Assembly (NCBI RefSeq): GCF_018604545.1
Contig: NZ_CP075896.1
Location: 620,001 to 684,000, forward strand
Length of the DNA: 64,000 bases
Reading direction: 5' to 3'
From: Streptomyces koelreuteriae
GTDB taxonomy: Bacteria > Actinomycetota > Actinomycetes > Streptomycetales > Streptomycetaceae
Positions 23,947-32,570 of this stretch are shown here, in pieces. Each line of letters opens with the position of its first letter. Within the stretch, counting starts at the first letter, position 1. The notes beneath the pieces are model-generated. The model saw only the letters and a list, made by a program, of their open reading frames with translations. It was not told the DNA's origin and made no database searches. The translations under genes were made by a program, and so were the position numbers.

Positions 23947-24746
23947 GCTCCGGCCTCCTGCGGGGTGAGGCGGCCGGCGCTACGGGGCGGCAGCAGACCG
24001 AGGTGCTCCTCGCGCACCAGGCCGAAGCGCAGGGCGACCGAGGCGAGGCGGGTGCGCTTGGCGCCGGTGCGGCCGCCGTCGGCTCCGGCCGCGGTCTCCT
24101 CGCCCAGGTCCAGGCGCAGTTTGGCGAAGGCGAGATAGTCGATGTGGTAGTTGACGGCCGAGCGGGTCAGGTCCCGGCAGGACTCCAGCGGACGCAGCCG
24201 CTCCACGATCTGTCCGACGCCGGGCAGCGCCGAGTCGGCGGGGTCGCGCAGCCGGGGCTCGCACAGGGCCACCAGGACGAGGAAGTACTTCGAGGTGGGG
24301 TCCAGGGCGAAGGGGTGCACGGTCTGTTCACCGCCGCCCGGCGAAGACCGCTCGCCCAGGTAGGCGTGCTGGGGTGCGAACACCTTGAAGGCCGCGTTCC
24401 CGGACAGGGCCGGGAGCACCACCCGGGAGAACTCGAAGGGCACGGGCGCGCCGAGGCGCCCGGGGGCGACGGTGAGGTACTCGCCGGCTCCCTCCAGGTT
24501 CTCCACGACGTAGGACACGCTGCGGCTGAAGTTGGACAGTCGCCAGTAGTCCCCGGCCGCCTCGAGCTGCCCGGCGCGGCGGGAGACGCCGGGGTCGGTC
24601 AGGGTGATGCGCACGTCTGTGCCGCCGGGCGTGCCGCGTCCGAAGTCGGCGATGTCCCCGGGGCCCAGGTGGATCAGTTCGGGACTGCCCGTCTCGTCCG
24701 CACCCCACTGTGCGGGACCGGGCAACTGCACGATGATCGTTTCCAC
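23943..24746 (-). CDS. FHA-domain-like protein coupled to the Ser/Thr kinase
   Basis: 267-aa cytosolic protein. Residues about 22-100 fit a divergent FHA fold (LIHLGPGDIADFGRG, then DPGVSRRAGQLEA and WRLSNFSRSVSYVVENL), which binds phosphothreonine. The C-terminal half is helical (GVGQIVERLRPL, TRSAVNYHIDYLAFAKLRL) and looks like a small winged-helix or oligomerisation region. The stop overlaps the kinase start by four bases. The probable role is kinase substrate or phospho-dependent adaptor; that is inference from pairing, as in other actinobacterial kinase/FHA operons. ATG 24746 starts METIIVQLPG. Confidence 0.75.
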   Translation of the reverse strand: METIIVQLPGPAQWGADETGSPELIHLGPGDIADFGRGTPGGTDVRITLTDPGVSRRAGQLEAAGDYWRLSNFSRSVSYVVENLEGAGEYLTVAPGRLGAPVPFEFSRVVLPALSGNAAFKVFAPQHAYLGERSSPGGGEQTVHPFALDPTSKYFLVLVALCEPRLRDPADSALPGVGQIVERLRPLESCRDLTRSAVNYHIDYLAFAKLRLDLGEETAAGADGGRTGAKRTRLASVALRFGLVREEHLGLLPPRSAGRLTPQEAGA

Positions 24747-24836
24747 AACAGGATGTCCCCCGATGCTGACGGCCCCCGATTTGGTCGCGAGGATTGTACG
24801 GGCGGATTCCGGTTGCGCAGAGCCGGCGGGGCCGAC

Positions 24837-25574
24837 TCAGTGGGCGGATTCCGGACGTCGTGCGACGAACACGAACTCCCTGCCCGGCCGGTCGGGCGCG
24901 TCGCGTACGTCCTCCACCACGAAGCCCTGCGCGGCGAGTTCGGTCTCGACCTCCCGCCGCTCGCGGAAGCGCAGCGTCGATTCCGAGGTCAGCACCTGTC
25001 CGTCGGCGGCGAAGGCGTAGACCGATCGGAAGGTCACCAACGGGCCTGACACGTCGAGCAGTTCGATCCAGTGCTCGACGGTGCCGGCACCGGGGACGTC
25101 CGTCACGGCGTACGTGGCCTCGCGGTTCCACTCCTCCCAGGCGCGGCGGGCCGGGATCCGGGTCTCGAAGACCAGACGTCTGCCCGGCCGCAGAGCCGAC
25201 CAGGCCCCGCGCAGGAACGCGCGCCAGTCCTCGGGGTCGGTGATCTCCTGGGCGGCGTTGCCCGTCATCGTGGCGAGGTCGGCGGCCAGAGGCGGGAGGG
25301 TCGTCGCATCGCCGTGGATCCACCGCACCCGCTCGCCGCCCGGTTTGCCGCGGGCCACGTCCAGGGACGCCCCGGCGGGATCGACTCCGACGACCCGGAT
25401 GCCGCGTGCGGCCAGCAGCAGCGCGAACACGCCTGTCCCGCAGCCGATGTCGAGCACCTGACGCGCCCCGAACTCCTCCGTCATGCGCAGATACGGGTCG
25501 AGGTCGCCGCGGTCGGGGTCGAGCGGGTCGTAGACCGCGGCGAGCCGCGGATGCCGGAAGCACTCGTCAGCCAT
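24837..25574 (-). CDS. SAM-dependent class I methyltransferase
   Basis: 245-aa methyltransferase. Motif I is VLDIGCGTGVFALLLA near residues 40-55, the acidic SAM ribose contact is in VVGVDPAGASL, and WIHGDATTLPPL follows as motif II. The C-terminal strands (FVVEDVRDAPDR and REFVFVARRP) are typical of small-molecule methyltransferases. ATG 25574 gives the family start MADECFRHPRLAAVYD. The substrate is unknown. It sits downstream of the zinc-ribbon membrane gene on the same strand with a 66-base gap. Confidence 0.9.
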   Translation of the reverse strand: MADECFRHPRLAAVYDPLDPDRGDLDPYLRMTEEFGARQVLDIGCGTGVFALLLAARGIRVVGVDPAGASLDVARGKPGGERVRWIHGDATTLPPLAADLATMTGNAAQEITDPEDWRAFLRGAWSALRPGRRLVFETRIPARRAWEEWNREATYAVTDVPGAGTVEHWIELLDVSGPLVTFRSVYAFAADGQVLTSESTLRFRERREVETELAAQGFVVEDVRDAPDRPGREFVFVARRPESAH

Positions 25575-25640
25575 GCGCCCGAAGGTACGGAGAGCGGGCC
25601 TCGGGCGGCCACCGGATTTCGGCGACCGCCCTGTCGCCAC

Positions 25641-26597
25641 TCAGCCCAGGCAGATGACGAGCAGGCAGAGTTCCTTCGGCTTCGAGTCGGAGTCGGAGTT
25701 CGAGCCGGATCCGGAGTCCGAGGGAGCGGTCGGCGTGGGGCTCGCCGAAGGCGGGGGTGTCGTGGGGTCCGCGGGCTGCTGGGTGTCCGCACCGGTGCCG
25801 GACGCGGGCGGTGTCGTCCGCTCGGTGGCCTCCGACGTGGCCGCACCGGCGGTGCCGGTGACCGTGTCGACGGTGCTCGGGACGCTGGTCCGCTGCTGCG
25901 GGGTCGTCAGCGGCAGCTCGCGGGGCGTGGCGGCCGCGTCCGTCCGGGGGTCCGCCCGTGTGGTGCGGGGCTCCGTGGTCCGGGGCTGCTCGCGGTGCGG
26001 GGTCTTGCGGGTCTCCGGCCCCGTGGGCGTGGAACGCGGGGTGTCGCGCTGGGTCGACGTCGGTTCGGTGTACGCCGAGGCCTCTCCCCCGGCGCCGCCC
26101 ATGGTCGTGTCCTCCGGCGCCGTGGCCGCCTGGACGCCGGGCTTGGCGTCCCCCTTCATGGCGGCGACGGTCAGACCGCCTCCGACGAGCGCGACGGCGG
26201 TCGCCACCACGGCCCGGCGCTGGTTCTTCTTCCAGCGGGCCAGCTGACGCCGCCGGGCCGCCCGCCCCTGCTGGGGGGCCTGGTAGTCGTCGGCCGGGGC
26301 GGTGTCCGCGCTCCCGTGACCGTCGGACGGCGCCGTGTCCGGGGTCTCGTGGCCACCGGCAGGGTCCGTGACCGGGGCCGCGGCCGGGGTCTCGCGGCCT
26401 GCGAACGGCCCGGGGTACGCGAGGTGGAGCTCCCGTGCGCCGGCGCGGTTCTCGTCCCACACGGTCCGGTCGTCCCACACGTTCCCGTCACGCCACGCGG
26501 AGGGCGCGGAGGGGTCGATGTCCGGGGCGTAGGCACCGCACCCCGGGCAGACCAGGGCGCCGTTGAGGTGCCGACGGCACGAGGAGCAGTAGTCCAT
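25641..26597 (-). CDS. Zinc-ribbon single-pass membrane protein with long Pro/Thr-rich outer region
   Basis: 318-aa protein. The N-terminus is a four-cysteine zinc ribbon (YCSSCRRHLNGALVCPGCGAY). A disordered cytosolic part, a basic patch (RRRQLARWKKNQRR) and one membrane helix (AVVATAVALVGGGLTVAAM) near residues 130-150 follow. The rest is Thr/Pro/Ser-rich and presumably outside, ending in a hydrophobic KELCLLVICLG tail. This layout occurs in many Streptomyces proteins of unknown function, and the conserved hydrophobic tail may be the functional end. Start ATG 26597 precedes the ribbon directly. Confidence 0.78.
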   Translation of the reverse strand: MDYCSSCRRHLNGALVCPGCGAYAPDIDPSAPSAWRDGNVWDDRTVWDENRAGARELHLAYPGPFAGRETPAAAPVTDPAGGHETPDTAPSDGHGSADTAPADDYQAPQQGRAARRRQLARWKKNQRRAVVATAVALVGGGLTVAAMKGDAKPGVQAATAPEDTTMGGAGGEASAYTEPTSTQRDTPRSTPTGPETRKTPHREQPRTTEPRTTRADPRTDAAATPRELPLTTPQQRTSVPSTVDTVTGTAGAATSEATERTTPPASGTGADTQQPADPTTPPPSASPTPTAPSDSGSGSNSDSDSKPKELCLLVICLG

Positions 26598-26915
26598 GTG
26601 TGGTCTTCCCGATCTGGCTGGCTGGGTCGGCGTGCGCGCCGGCCGCAGCCTGGTCACGTTCGCACGTGGGATCGAGCCGTAACGCTAACGAGACTTTGAA
26701 AGGGCCGTGTGCAGCCTGTGTGACACCCCTGCACAGATCCTCTGCACTTCGCGTGTGCCATAAGTGACCCGTGAGTAAAGCCGGATGAGGCTGGGCACAC
26801 TGCGGCACCCCGCCGTCTCGCCTTGTTTTCCCGCGAGTTGGCGCACAACCCTTTGGACGGCCTGCGGGTCACACCATGCAGGAGCAACCACCTCGAAGAG
26901 TTGCAAGGGGGAAAT
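26598..26915. promoter_or_regulatory. Divergent intergenic region upstream of the zinc-ribbon and SapA-like genes
   Basis: 318 bases without a gene. It is less GC-biased than its surroundings. The direct repeat CTGCAC (twice near 26728-26748) and an inverted GTGCAG/CTGCAC pair near 26710-26733 are the only structure I see. AAGGGGGAAAT just before 26916 is the ribosome-binding site of the SapA-like gene. Confidence 0.4.
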
Positions 26916-27365
26916 ATGAGATTCACCCGTTCCGTCCTGGCCGTGTCCGCGGTCGCGGCGCTGTCGATGGGGACCATGACCGCCCTGGCGTCGCCCGCCT
27001 CCGCCGCGCCCAACACCACCCCGCAGAAGGTCTGCGGCAGCGGCTACAAGACCGTGAACTCGGCGCCCGTCGGCTCGCTCGGCACGATCTACCTCACGTA
27101 CAACGCGTCCAACGGGCACAACTGCGTCACGACCATCCGCAACAACCCGGGGACGGCCGTGGACATGTCCGCGTACGTCTGGGTCCCCGACACCGAGGAA
27201 GGCGACTCGGACGCGGGGCTCTTCAAGTCGTACGCCGGACCGTCCTACGTCCGCGGCAAGGGTCACTGCGTCGACTGGGGCGGCAGCATCTCCAACGTGT
27301 ACGTCCAGGTGGTCGGCTCCAACTGCGGCTCCCTGAAGGAACACCGGACCACCTTCACCCGCTGA
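26916..27365 (+). CDS. Secreted spore-associated protein A-like protein
   Basis: 149-aa precursor with signal peptide (TRSVLAVSAVAALSMGTM, cut after ASA near residue 31). The mature protein begins VCGSGYKTVNSAPVGSLGTI and continues LTYNASNGHNCVTTIRN, with AGPSYVRGKGHCVDWGG and an end SNCGSLKEHR. This pattern and its four cysteines match the SapA family of spore- and aerial-hypha-associated Streptomyces exoproteins, whose molecular role is unknown. AAGGGGGA precedes ATG 26916. Single gene, followed by a large stem-loop. Confidence 0.8.
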   Translation: MRFTRSVLAVSAVAALSMGTMTALASPASAAPNTTPQKVCGSGYKTVNSAPVGSLGTIYLTYNASNGHNCVTTIRNNPGTAVDMSAYVWVPDTEEGDSDAGLFKSYAGPSYVRGKGHCVDWGGSISNVYVQVVGSNCGSLKEHRTTFTR

Positions 27366-27376
27366 CCCCCCTCCAG

Positions 27377-27429
27377 CCGGGTCACCACTCCCCTGCCGCG
27401 CGCGTGCGCGGGGGACCGTGGTGGCCCGG
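27377..27429. terminator. Long stem-loop after the SapA-like gene
   Basis: CCGGGTCACCAC (27377-27388) pairs with GTGGTGGCCCGG (27418-27429) with one G-T, and an inner CCGCGC/GCGCGG stem lies between. It separates convergent genes ending at 27365 and 27454. Confidence 0.75.
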
Positions 27430-27453
27430 TTCTTCGCGTGGGGCCCAGCGGGC

Positions 27454-28374
27454 TCAGGCGCGGGACGTGAGGATGCTGAGCACGTTGGCGACCACGATGG
27501 CCGCGATGGCCGCCGCCTCGGTCCAGCCCAGGTTCTGGCCGAGGACGATCCAGCCGACCACGGCGGCCAGCACGGGGTTGACGCTCATGAAGAGCCCGAA
27601 GACCTGGGCCGGGACGCGGCGCAGGGTCAGGAGGTCCGCCAGGTACGGGACGGCCGAGGACAGGACTCCGGCCACCAGGGCGTAGGCGACGGATCCCGCG
27701 GTCGGCGGACGGTGGGCGACGAGGACGATCCCGACCGGCAGGAACATCAGGGCGGAGACCCCGGCCGCCGCGGCCGATCCCTGCACTCCGGGGGTGCGCC
27801 GGCCGACGGTGCGGTTGAGCAGGATGTACGACGCCCAGCAGACGGCGGCCAGCAGCCCGAGGCCCATGCCCAGGTAGTCGGTGGAGGGCTGCGGACGCAT
27901 CAGGGTGACGACTCCGGCCGCCGCGATCAGCGCGCAGCACGCGTCCACGCGGCGCCGCGAGGCGGCGAGGGCGATGCTCAGGGGCCCGAGGAACTCCAGC
28001 GTCACCGCGAGGCCGAGGCCGATGCGGTCGATGGCGCTGTACAGGGACAGGTTCATCGTCCCGAACACCAGGGCCAGCAGCAGCACCGGCCACCACTGCC
28101 GCTTGGTGAAGGAGCGCAGCCGGGGGCGGCCCACGGCCAGCAGGACGATCGCGGCGACGTACTGGCGTACGGCGACGACACCGATCGGTCCGAGGACGGG
28201 GAAGGCCAGGGACCCGATCGCGGCGCCGGTCTGATTGGACAGACCGCTGCCGACCATGGTCACCACACCGGCCAGGCGTTGTCCGGCGGGGTGCGGGGCG
28301 CCGAGGTCCGGGGTGGAGGGGGCCGCGAGAGTTTCCTGCGCGGGGGCCGGCGTCGGTGCGGAGGCTGCGTCCAT
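27454..28374 (-). CDS. EamA/DMT-family (RhtA-like) exporter
   Basis: 306-aa inner-membrane protein with ten hydrophobic segments in two five-helix repeats. Family markers include GAAIGSLAFPVLGPIGVVAV, LALVFGTMNLSLYSAIDRI and the second repeat end FMSVNPVLAAVVGWIVLGQ. RhtA-type exporters remove amino acids such as threonine and homoserine, but the substrate here is unknown. ATG 28374 is used; GTG 28395 in frame would add seven residues. It is divergent from a LysR gene 68 bases away, which probably controls it. Confidence 0.9.
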   Translation of the reverse strand: MDAASAPTPAPAQETLAAPSTPDLGAPHPAGQRLAGVVTMVGSGLSNQTGAAIGSLAFPVLGPIGVVAVRQYVAAIVLLAVGRPRLRSFTKRQWWPVLLLALVFGTMNLSLYSAIDRIGLGLAVTLEFLGPLSIALAASRRRVDACCALIAAAGVVTLMRPQPSTDYLGMGLGLLAAVCWASYILLNRTVGRRTPGVQGSAAAAGVSALMFLPVGIVLVAHRPPTAGSVAYALVAGVLSSAVPYLADLLTLRRVPAQVFGLFMSVNPVLAAVVGWIVLGQNLGWTEAAAIAAIVVANVLSILTSRA

Positions 28375-28409
28375 GGCCCGATCCTGAGACGGCACGGGGC
28401 TTGCGCAAA

Positions 28410-28427
28410 ATGCATCCGCGACCGCAT
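28410..28427. promoter_or_regulatory. Possible LysR-type dyad between EamA and LysR genes
   Basis: ATGC-N10-GCAT at 28410-28427 is a short dyad of LysR-box size in the 68-base divergent gap. It is the only symmetric element there. Confidence 0.4.
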
Positions 28428-28442
28428 CTATACGCTGGAGTC

Positions 28443-29297
28443 ATGGATGTGGAGCTGCGGCAGTTGCGCTGTCTCGTCGCGATCGTCGACGAGGGCAGTT
28501 TCACCGACGCCGCCATCGCGCTCGGGGTCTCCCAGGCGGCTGTGTCCCGCACGCTGGCCTCCCTCGAACGCGCCCTCGGGGTAAGGCTGTTGCGGCGGAC
28601 CTCCCGTGAGGTGAGTCCGACCGGAGCGGGGCTGCGCGTGCTCGGGCATGCCCGGCGGGTGCTCGCCGAGGTGGACGATCTGGTCCAGGAGGCCACCTCG
28701 GGCCATGCCACCCTGCGGGTCGGCTACGCCTGGTCGGCCCTGGGCCGCCACACGCTGGCCTTTCAGCGCCGCTGGGCCGAGACCCGCCCGGAGACGGAGC
28801 TGCGGCTCATCCGCGTCAACTCCGCCACCGCCGGGCTCGCGGAGGGGGCCTGCGACCTGGCCGTGGTCCGCAGACCGCTGGAGGACCGCCGCTTCGACTC
28901 CGCCATCGTGGGCCTGGAGCGGCGCCTGTGCGCGATGGCGTCCGACGACCCCTTGGCCCGGCGCCGCTCCGTGCGGCTCGCCGACATCGGCGGACGCACG
29001 CTGCTGATCGACCGGCGGACCGGCACCACCACGACCCAGCTCTGGCCGGCGGACTCCCGTCCGGCGACCCAGGCCACCCACGACGTCGACGACTGGCTGA
29101 CCTCGATCTCGCTGGGCCGCTGTGTGGGCATGACGGCCGAGTCGACCGCGCACCAGTACCCGCGCCCCGGCATCGTCTACCGGCCGGTGCGCGACGCCGA
29201 GCCGATCGCGGTGCGCCTCGCCTGGTGGCGGGACGAGCCGCATCCCGCCGCCCAGGCCGCGCTCGAACTGCTCACGACGCTGTACGGCACGGGCTGA
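28443..29297 (+). CDS. LysR-family transcriptional regulator
   Basis: 284-aa LysR-type regulator. The helix-turn-helix is at residues 1-60 (LRQLRCLVAIVDEGSFTDAA, then GVSQAAVSRTLASLERAL), followed by an effector-binding domain (TLRVGYAWSALG, ACDLAVVRRPLEDRRF). Start ATG 28443. It is divergent from the EamA-type exporter, an arrangement typical of a regulator controlling export of its own inducer. It is convergent with the FabG-type gene that ends the biosynthetic operon, with only 11 bases between stops. Confidence 0.92.
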   Translation: MDVELRQLRCLVAIVDEGSFTDAAIALGVSQAAVSRTLASLERALGVRLLRRTSREVSPTGAGLRVLGHARRVLAEVDDLVQEATSGHATLRVGYAWSALGRHTLAFQRRWAETRPETELRLIRVNSATAGLAEGACDLAVVRRPLEDRRFDSAIVGLERRLCAMASDDPLARRRSVRLADIGGRTLLIDRRTGTTTTQLWPADSRPATQATHDVDDWLTSISLGRCVGMTAESTAHQYPRPGIVYRPVRDAEPIAVRLAWWRDEPHPAAQAALELLTTLYGTG

Positions 29298-29308
29298 TCC
29301 CGCCTGCC

Positions 29309-30028
29309 TCAGTGCCCCAGCCCGGCGCCTCCGTCGACCGGGACGACGGCGCCGCGCACATATCCGGCACCGGCCAGGAACGCCACCGCGTCGGCGACCT
29401 CTTCGGGGCGTGCGAGGCGCCCGGCCGGGGTCCGGCGCAGCAGGTCCTCGCGCTGCCGGTCGGTGAGGGCGCGGCTCATGTCCGACTCGGTGAGGCCGGG
29501 CGCCACCACATTGCAGGTGATGTCCCGGGGGCCGAGTTCGTGCGTCAGCGACCGGGCGAATCCGACCAGCCCGGCCTTGGCCGCCGCGTAGTTGGTCTGC
29601 CCGGGGGCGCCGTGCAGCGCGGCCGTGGAGGAGACCAGCACGATACGGCCGTGGCCCTCGCGGAGCATGCCGCGCACGGCTCGCCGGGCGGCCCGGAAGG
29701 CCCCCGTGAGGTTGGTGTCGATGACGGAGGTGAAGTCGGCGTCGCTCATCCGCACCAGCAGACGGTCGTTGGCGACGCCCGCGCCCGCGACCAGGACGGT
29801 GACCGGCCCGTGGGCCGCCTCGGCCTCCGTGAAGGCGCGGTCCACCTGTTGGCTGTCCGTCACATCGCACCGTACGGCGAGGAAGCCCTCCGAAGCGGGC
29901 GGCTCCGCGCCTCTGTAGGTCACCGCCACCCGGTCTCCCGCCGCCGCGAAGCGGCGGGCTATGGCCAGTCCGATCCCCCTGTTTCCCCCGGTGACGAAGA
30001 CCGAACGGGTCGTTGCCTGAGCGGGCAT
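29309..30028 (-). CDS. FabG-type 3-oxoacyl-ACP reductase (last gene of the biosynthetic operon)
   Basis: 239-aa short-chain dehydrogenase. The NADP-binding motif is VTGGNRGIGLAIA near residues 11-23, then VLVAGAGVAND, the catalytic serine in VLVSSTAALHG and the YAAAK pair in QTNYAAAKAGLVGFA. The C-terminus VRGAVVPVDGGAGLGH is FabG-like. In this context it probably reduces the beta-keto group made by the ketosynthase pair at 34746-36808. It is the twelfth and last gene of the minus-strand operon, 38 bases after the exporter gene, with a GGAGAGGG site. Confidence 0.92.
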   Translation of the reverse strand: MPAQATTRSVFVTGGNRGIGLAIARRFAAAGDRVAVTYRGAEPPASEGFLAVRCDVTDSQQVDRAFTEAEAAHGPVTVLVAGAGVANDRLLVRMSDADFTSVIDTNLTGAFRAARRAVRGMLREGHGRIVLVSSTAALHGAPGQTNYAAAKAGLVGFARSLTHELGPRDITCNVVAPGLTESDMSRALTDRQREDLLRRTPAGRLARPEEVADAVAFLAGAGYVRGAVVPVDGGAGLGH

Positions 30029-30066
30029 GGCGTCCCTCTCCTGTCCTGCTCCCGTGCCGTGGTCGC

Positions 30067-31653
30067 TCACGTGGACTCCACCGGTTCGTCCCGTGCCTCT
30101 CGTTCCGGGGCATCGCCCGGTCGCGGCGCCCTGGTCCGCAGACCCACGACGGCCACCGCGCATCCGACGAAGGCCAATGCGGCGACGGCGAGGGTGGCGG
30201 CGTACATCGCGTCGAGGAAGGCCCGGTCCGCCGTGGCCGCCAGTTCGGGCAGACGCAGGGAACCGGCCAGTGAGCGGGCCGCCTCGGCGGAGGCCCTGGC
30301 CTGTTCCTCGGCGGCCGGGGACAACCCCTGTGCGATGCCGGGCAGTTCGGCGTCCGCCATCCGCTGCCGGTACACGCCGGAGAGGATCGAACCGGCCATC
30401 GCCACCCCGAGCGTGCCGCCGACCTGCCGGGTGACGCTGTTGACGGCCGAGCCGGCGCCCGCGAGATGCGGGGGCACCCCGCTCATCATCGCGGCCGTGA
30501 CCGGCGTCCCGACCAGGCCCATCCCGAAGCCCTGGATCCACAGCAGCGCGACGACGACTCCGATCGGGGTCCGCCCGTCGAGCCAGGCGTAGGCGAGGTA
30601 GGTGGCGGCCGTGGCCAGGACACCGGCCGCGACCGTCCAACGCGCCGACAGCAGCCTGCTCAGCCCGGGGGACGCCTGGCTGCCCAGGACGATACCGACC
30701 GCGGCGGCGATCATCACGGTGCCGGCCTCGGCGGGGGTCAGCCCTCGGGGCCCCTGGAGGTAGAAGGCCGCGTAGAACAGGTGCCCGGCCAGTGCCATGA
30801 ACGCGATCAGCAGCACCACGCTCCCGGCCGTGAACCCGGGCTGCCGGAAGAGCCGCAGGTCCAGGCTGGGCGCCGGGGACCTGCGCTGACCGGCCACGAA
30901 AGCGCAGAGCAGGGCGCCGCCCAGGGCCAGCGGGAGGAGGACGTGCGGCCCGTACCAGGCCTGTCCGTCGCCGGCTTCGATGATCCCGTAGACCACGCCG
31001 CCGAGCCCGAGCACCGACAGGGCGAGCCCCGGGAGGTCGAGCGGTCTGCGCCGGGGACTCTTCAACTCGGGTACGACGGCCGCGACTCCGGCCAGGCACA
31101 GGGCGACGATCGGCACGTTGACCAGGAACACCGACCCCCACCAGAAGTTGCTGAGCAGCGCTCCGCCCACCACCGGGCCGACGGCCACGCCCAGGCCGCT
31201 GGAGGAGCTCCAGATCGCGATCGCCCGGGTGCGTTTCGCCTCCGGGGTGCTCTGCACGATCACCGACAGGGTCGCCGGCATCAGCAGCGCACTGCCGGCG
31301 CCCATGAACGCGCGTGCCACGACCAGCCACGCAGGGCTCCCCGCGAACGCCCCGGCGGCGGAGGCCGTGCCGAACAGCGCGAGTCCGGCGAGGAGGGTGG
31401 CGCGGGGGCCGAACCGGTCGGCCAGCGCGCCGCCCGCGAAAAGGCCCCCGGCGAAGACCAGGGTGTAGGCGCTCGCCACCCACTCCAGTTCGGCGGGCGT
31501 CGCGCCCAGGCCCTCGGCCGGGTCGGCCAGGGTGGTGACGGCGACGTTGAGGATCGAGGTGTCCAGCCAGATCAGCATCTGGGCGCAGACCACGACCAGG
31601 AGGACGGCCCCCGGTCGCGACGGGGCACCCGCCGACTCGCCGGGCCCGGTCAT
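30067..31653 (-). CDS. DHA2-family (EmrB/QacA-type) MFS exporter
   Basis: 528-aa drug:H+ antiporter with about 14 hydrophobic segments. Markers are LDTSILNVAVTTLA in helix 1, LADRFGPRATLLAGLALFG in the loop 2-3 region and SSGLGVAVGPVVGGAL in helix 5. Most relatives export antibiotics. It lies inside the biosynthetic operon, its ATG overlapping the stop of the epimerase gene by four bases, so it is the likely exporter and self-resistance protein for the pathway product. The C-terminus is a charged tail. Confidence 0.92.
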   Translation of the reverse strand: MTGPGESAGAPSRPGAVLLVVVCAQMLIWLDTSILNVAVTTLADPAEGLGATPAELEWVASAYTLVFAGGLFAGGALADRFGPRATLLAGLALFGTASAAGAFAGSPAWLVVARAFMGAGSALLMPATLSVIVQSTPEAKRTRAIAIWSSSSGLGVAVGPVVGGALLSNFWWGSVFLVNVPIVALCLAGVAAVVPELKSPRRRPLDLPGLALSVLGLGGVVYGIIEAGDGQAWYGPHVLLPLALGGALLCAFVAGQRRSPAPSLDLRLFRQPGFTAGSVVLLIAFMALAGHLFYAAFYLQGPRGLTPAEAGTVMIAAAVGIVLGSQASPGLSRLLSARWTVAAGVLATAATYLAYAWLDGRTPIGVVVALLWIQGFGMGLVGTPVTAAMMSGVPPHLAGAGSAVNSVTRQVGGTLGVAMAGSILSGVYRQRMADAELPGIAQGLSPAAEEQARASAEAARSLAGSLRLPELAATADRAFLDAMYAATLAVAALAFVGCAVAVVGLRTRAPRPGDAPEREARDEPVEST

Positions 31654-32567
31654 CGCGTCCCCAGTCCGTCGCGCCAGCTCGGCCGCAGCGGCTTCCAGCC
31701 CAGCGTCGTACGCGCCCGGTCGTTGGACGCGCCGCGCGCCGCGGTGAGTTGATGGGCCGTGAACCAGCCGAGCAGCCGGGGCGCCATCGCCGCCGGAACC
31801 GTGCGCGGGGCGGGGGCGCCCAGCGCGCGGGCGTAGTGCGGCAGCCAGTCGGCGGCCGGGGCCGGTTCGTCGTCCGTGATGTGGAGGACCCCGGTGGCCT
31901 CCGACTCGACGGCCGCCACGGTCGCTGTCACGGCGTCCTCCACGTGCAGGAACGAGGTGATCCCCGACCCGCCCTCGGGCAGCGGGAGTTTCCCGGCCAG
32001 CACCCGCTGCCCCGTCCCGCCGGTCTGGGCGTACGCGGTGCCGGGGCCGTACAGGGTGCCGTACCTGAGGACCAGGCCGCTCAGGCCCGCAGCGCTCGAC
32101 ACCTGCCGTTCCAGCTCGGCGACGGCCCGTACGGTGGCGGCCCAGCCGGGGTCCGGGGCGTCCACGTACAAGGGTGCGTCCTCGTCGAGGACCGGGTCCC
32201 CGGCCGGGGCCGCGGCGAAGGCGATGGACTGCGCGACCAGCCGTCGGGCACCGGCCGCCCGGGCCGCCTCGACCAGGTGGGCGGTGCCCTCGGTGCGCAG
32301 CCGCGCGGTCCGCGCGAAGGCGCCCGCGGGATCGTCGCGCAGCAGCCGCAGCGCGGTCATCTGGTGCACGACCACGTCGGGCCGGGCGGCCTCGACCGCC
32401 GTCAGCAGGGACACGCGGTCGAGGGCGTCGGCGACCACCGTCTCGTCCGCGTCCGGGGCCCGGGAAGTGTCCCGTACCAGCGCGCTCACCTGGTGTCCCC
32501 GCGCCCGCAGCGCGCCCACCAGCGGATGTCCGATCACTCCGGAAGCACCAGCTACCAGTACCCGCAC
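31650..32567 (-). CDS. NAD(P)-dependent epimerase/reductase (extended SDR)
   Basis: 305-aa extended short-chain dehydrogenase-like protein. The N-terminal Rossmann motif is VLVAGASGVIGHPLVGAL at residues 3-20, and the acidic or basic cofactor loop is SALVRDTSRA. The active-site region reads AQSIAFAAAP, and the expected YxxxK is weak (LRYGTLYGPG follows), so it may be a reductase without classical epimerase chemistry. The start is GTG 32567, three bases after the preceding stop; its own stop overlaps the exporter start. Within this operon it could reduce the aromatic or acyl product. A role in reductive removal of a diazo group, as proposed for other aminohydroxybenzoate pathways, is speculation. 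Confidence 0.85.
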   Translation of the reverse strand: MRVLVAGASGVIGHPLVGALRARGHQVSALVRDTSRAPDADETVVADALDRVSLLTAVEAARPDVVVHQMTALRLLRDDPAGAFARTARLRTEGTAHLVEAARAAGARRLVAQSIAFAAAPAGDPVLDEDAPLYVDAPDPGWAATVRAVAELERQVSSAAGLSGLVLRYGTLYGPGTAYAQTGGTGQRVLAGKLPLPEGGSGITSFLHVEDAVTATVAAVESEATGVLHITDDEPAPAADWLPHYARALGAPAPRTVPAAMAPRLLGWFTAHQLTAARGASNDRARTTLGWKPLRPSWRDGLGTR

Positions 32568-32570
32568 CGC

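Noticed and set aside
22360..24138. 592-codon plus-strand frame opposite the kinase
   Set aside because: The kinase on the other strand has every catalytic motif, while this frame has none.
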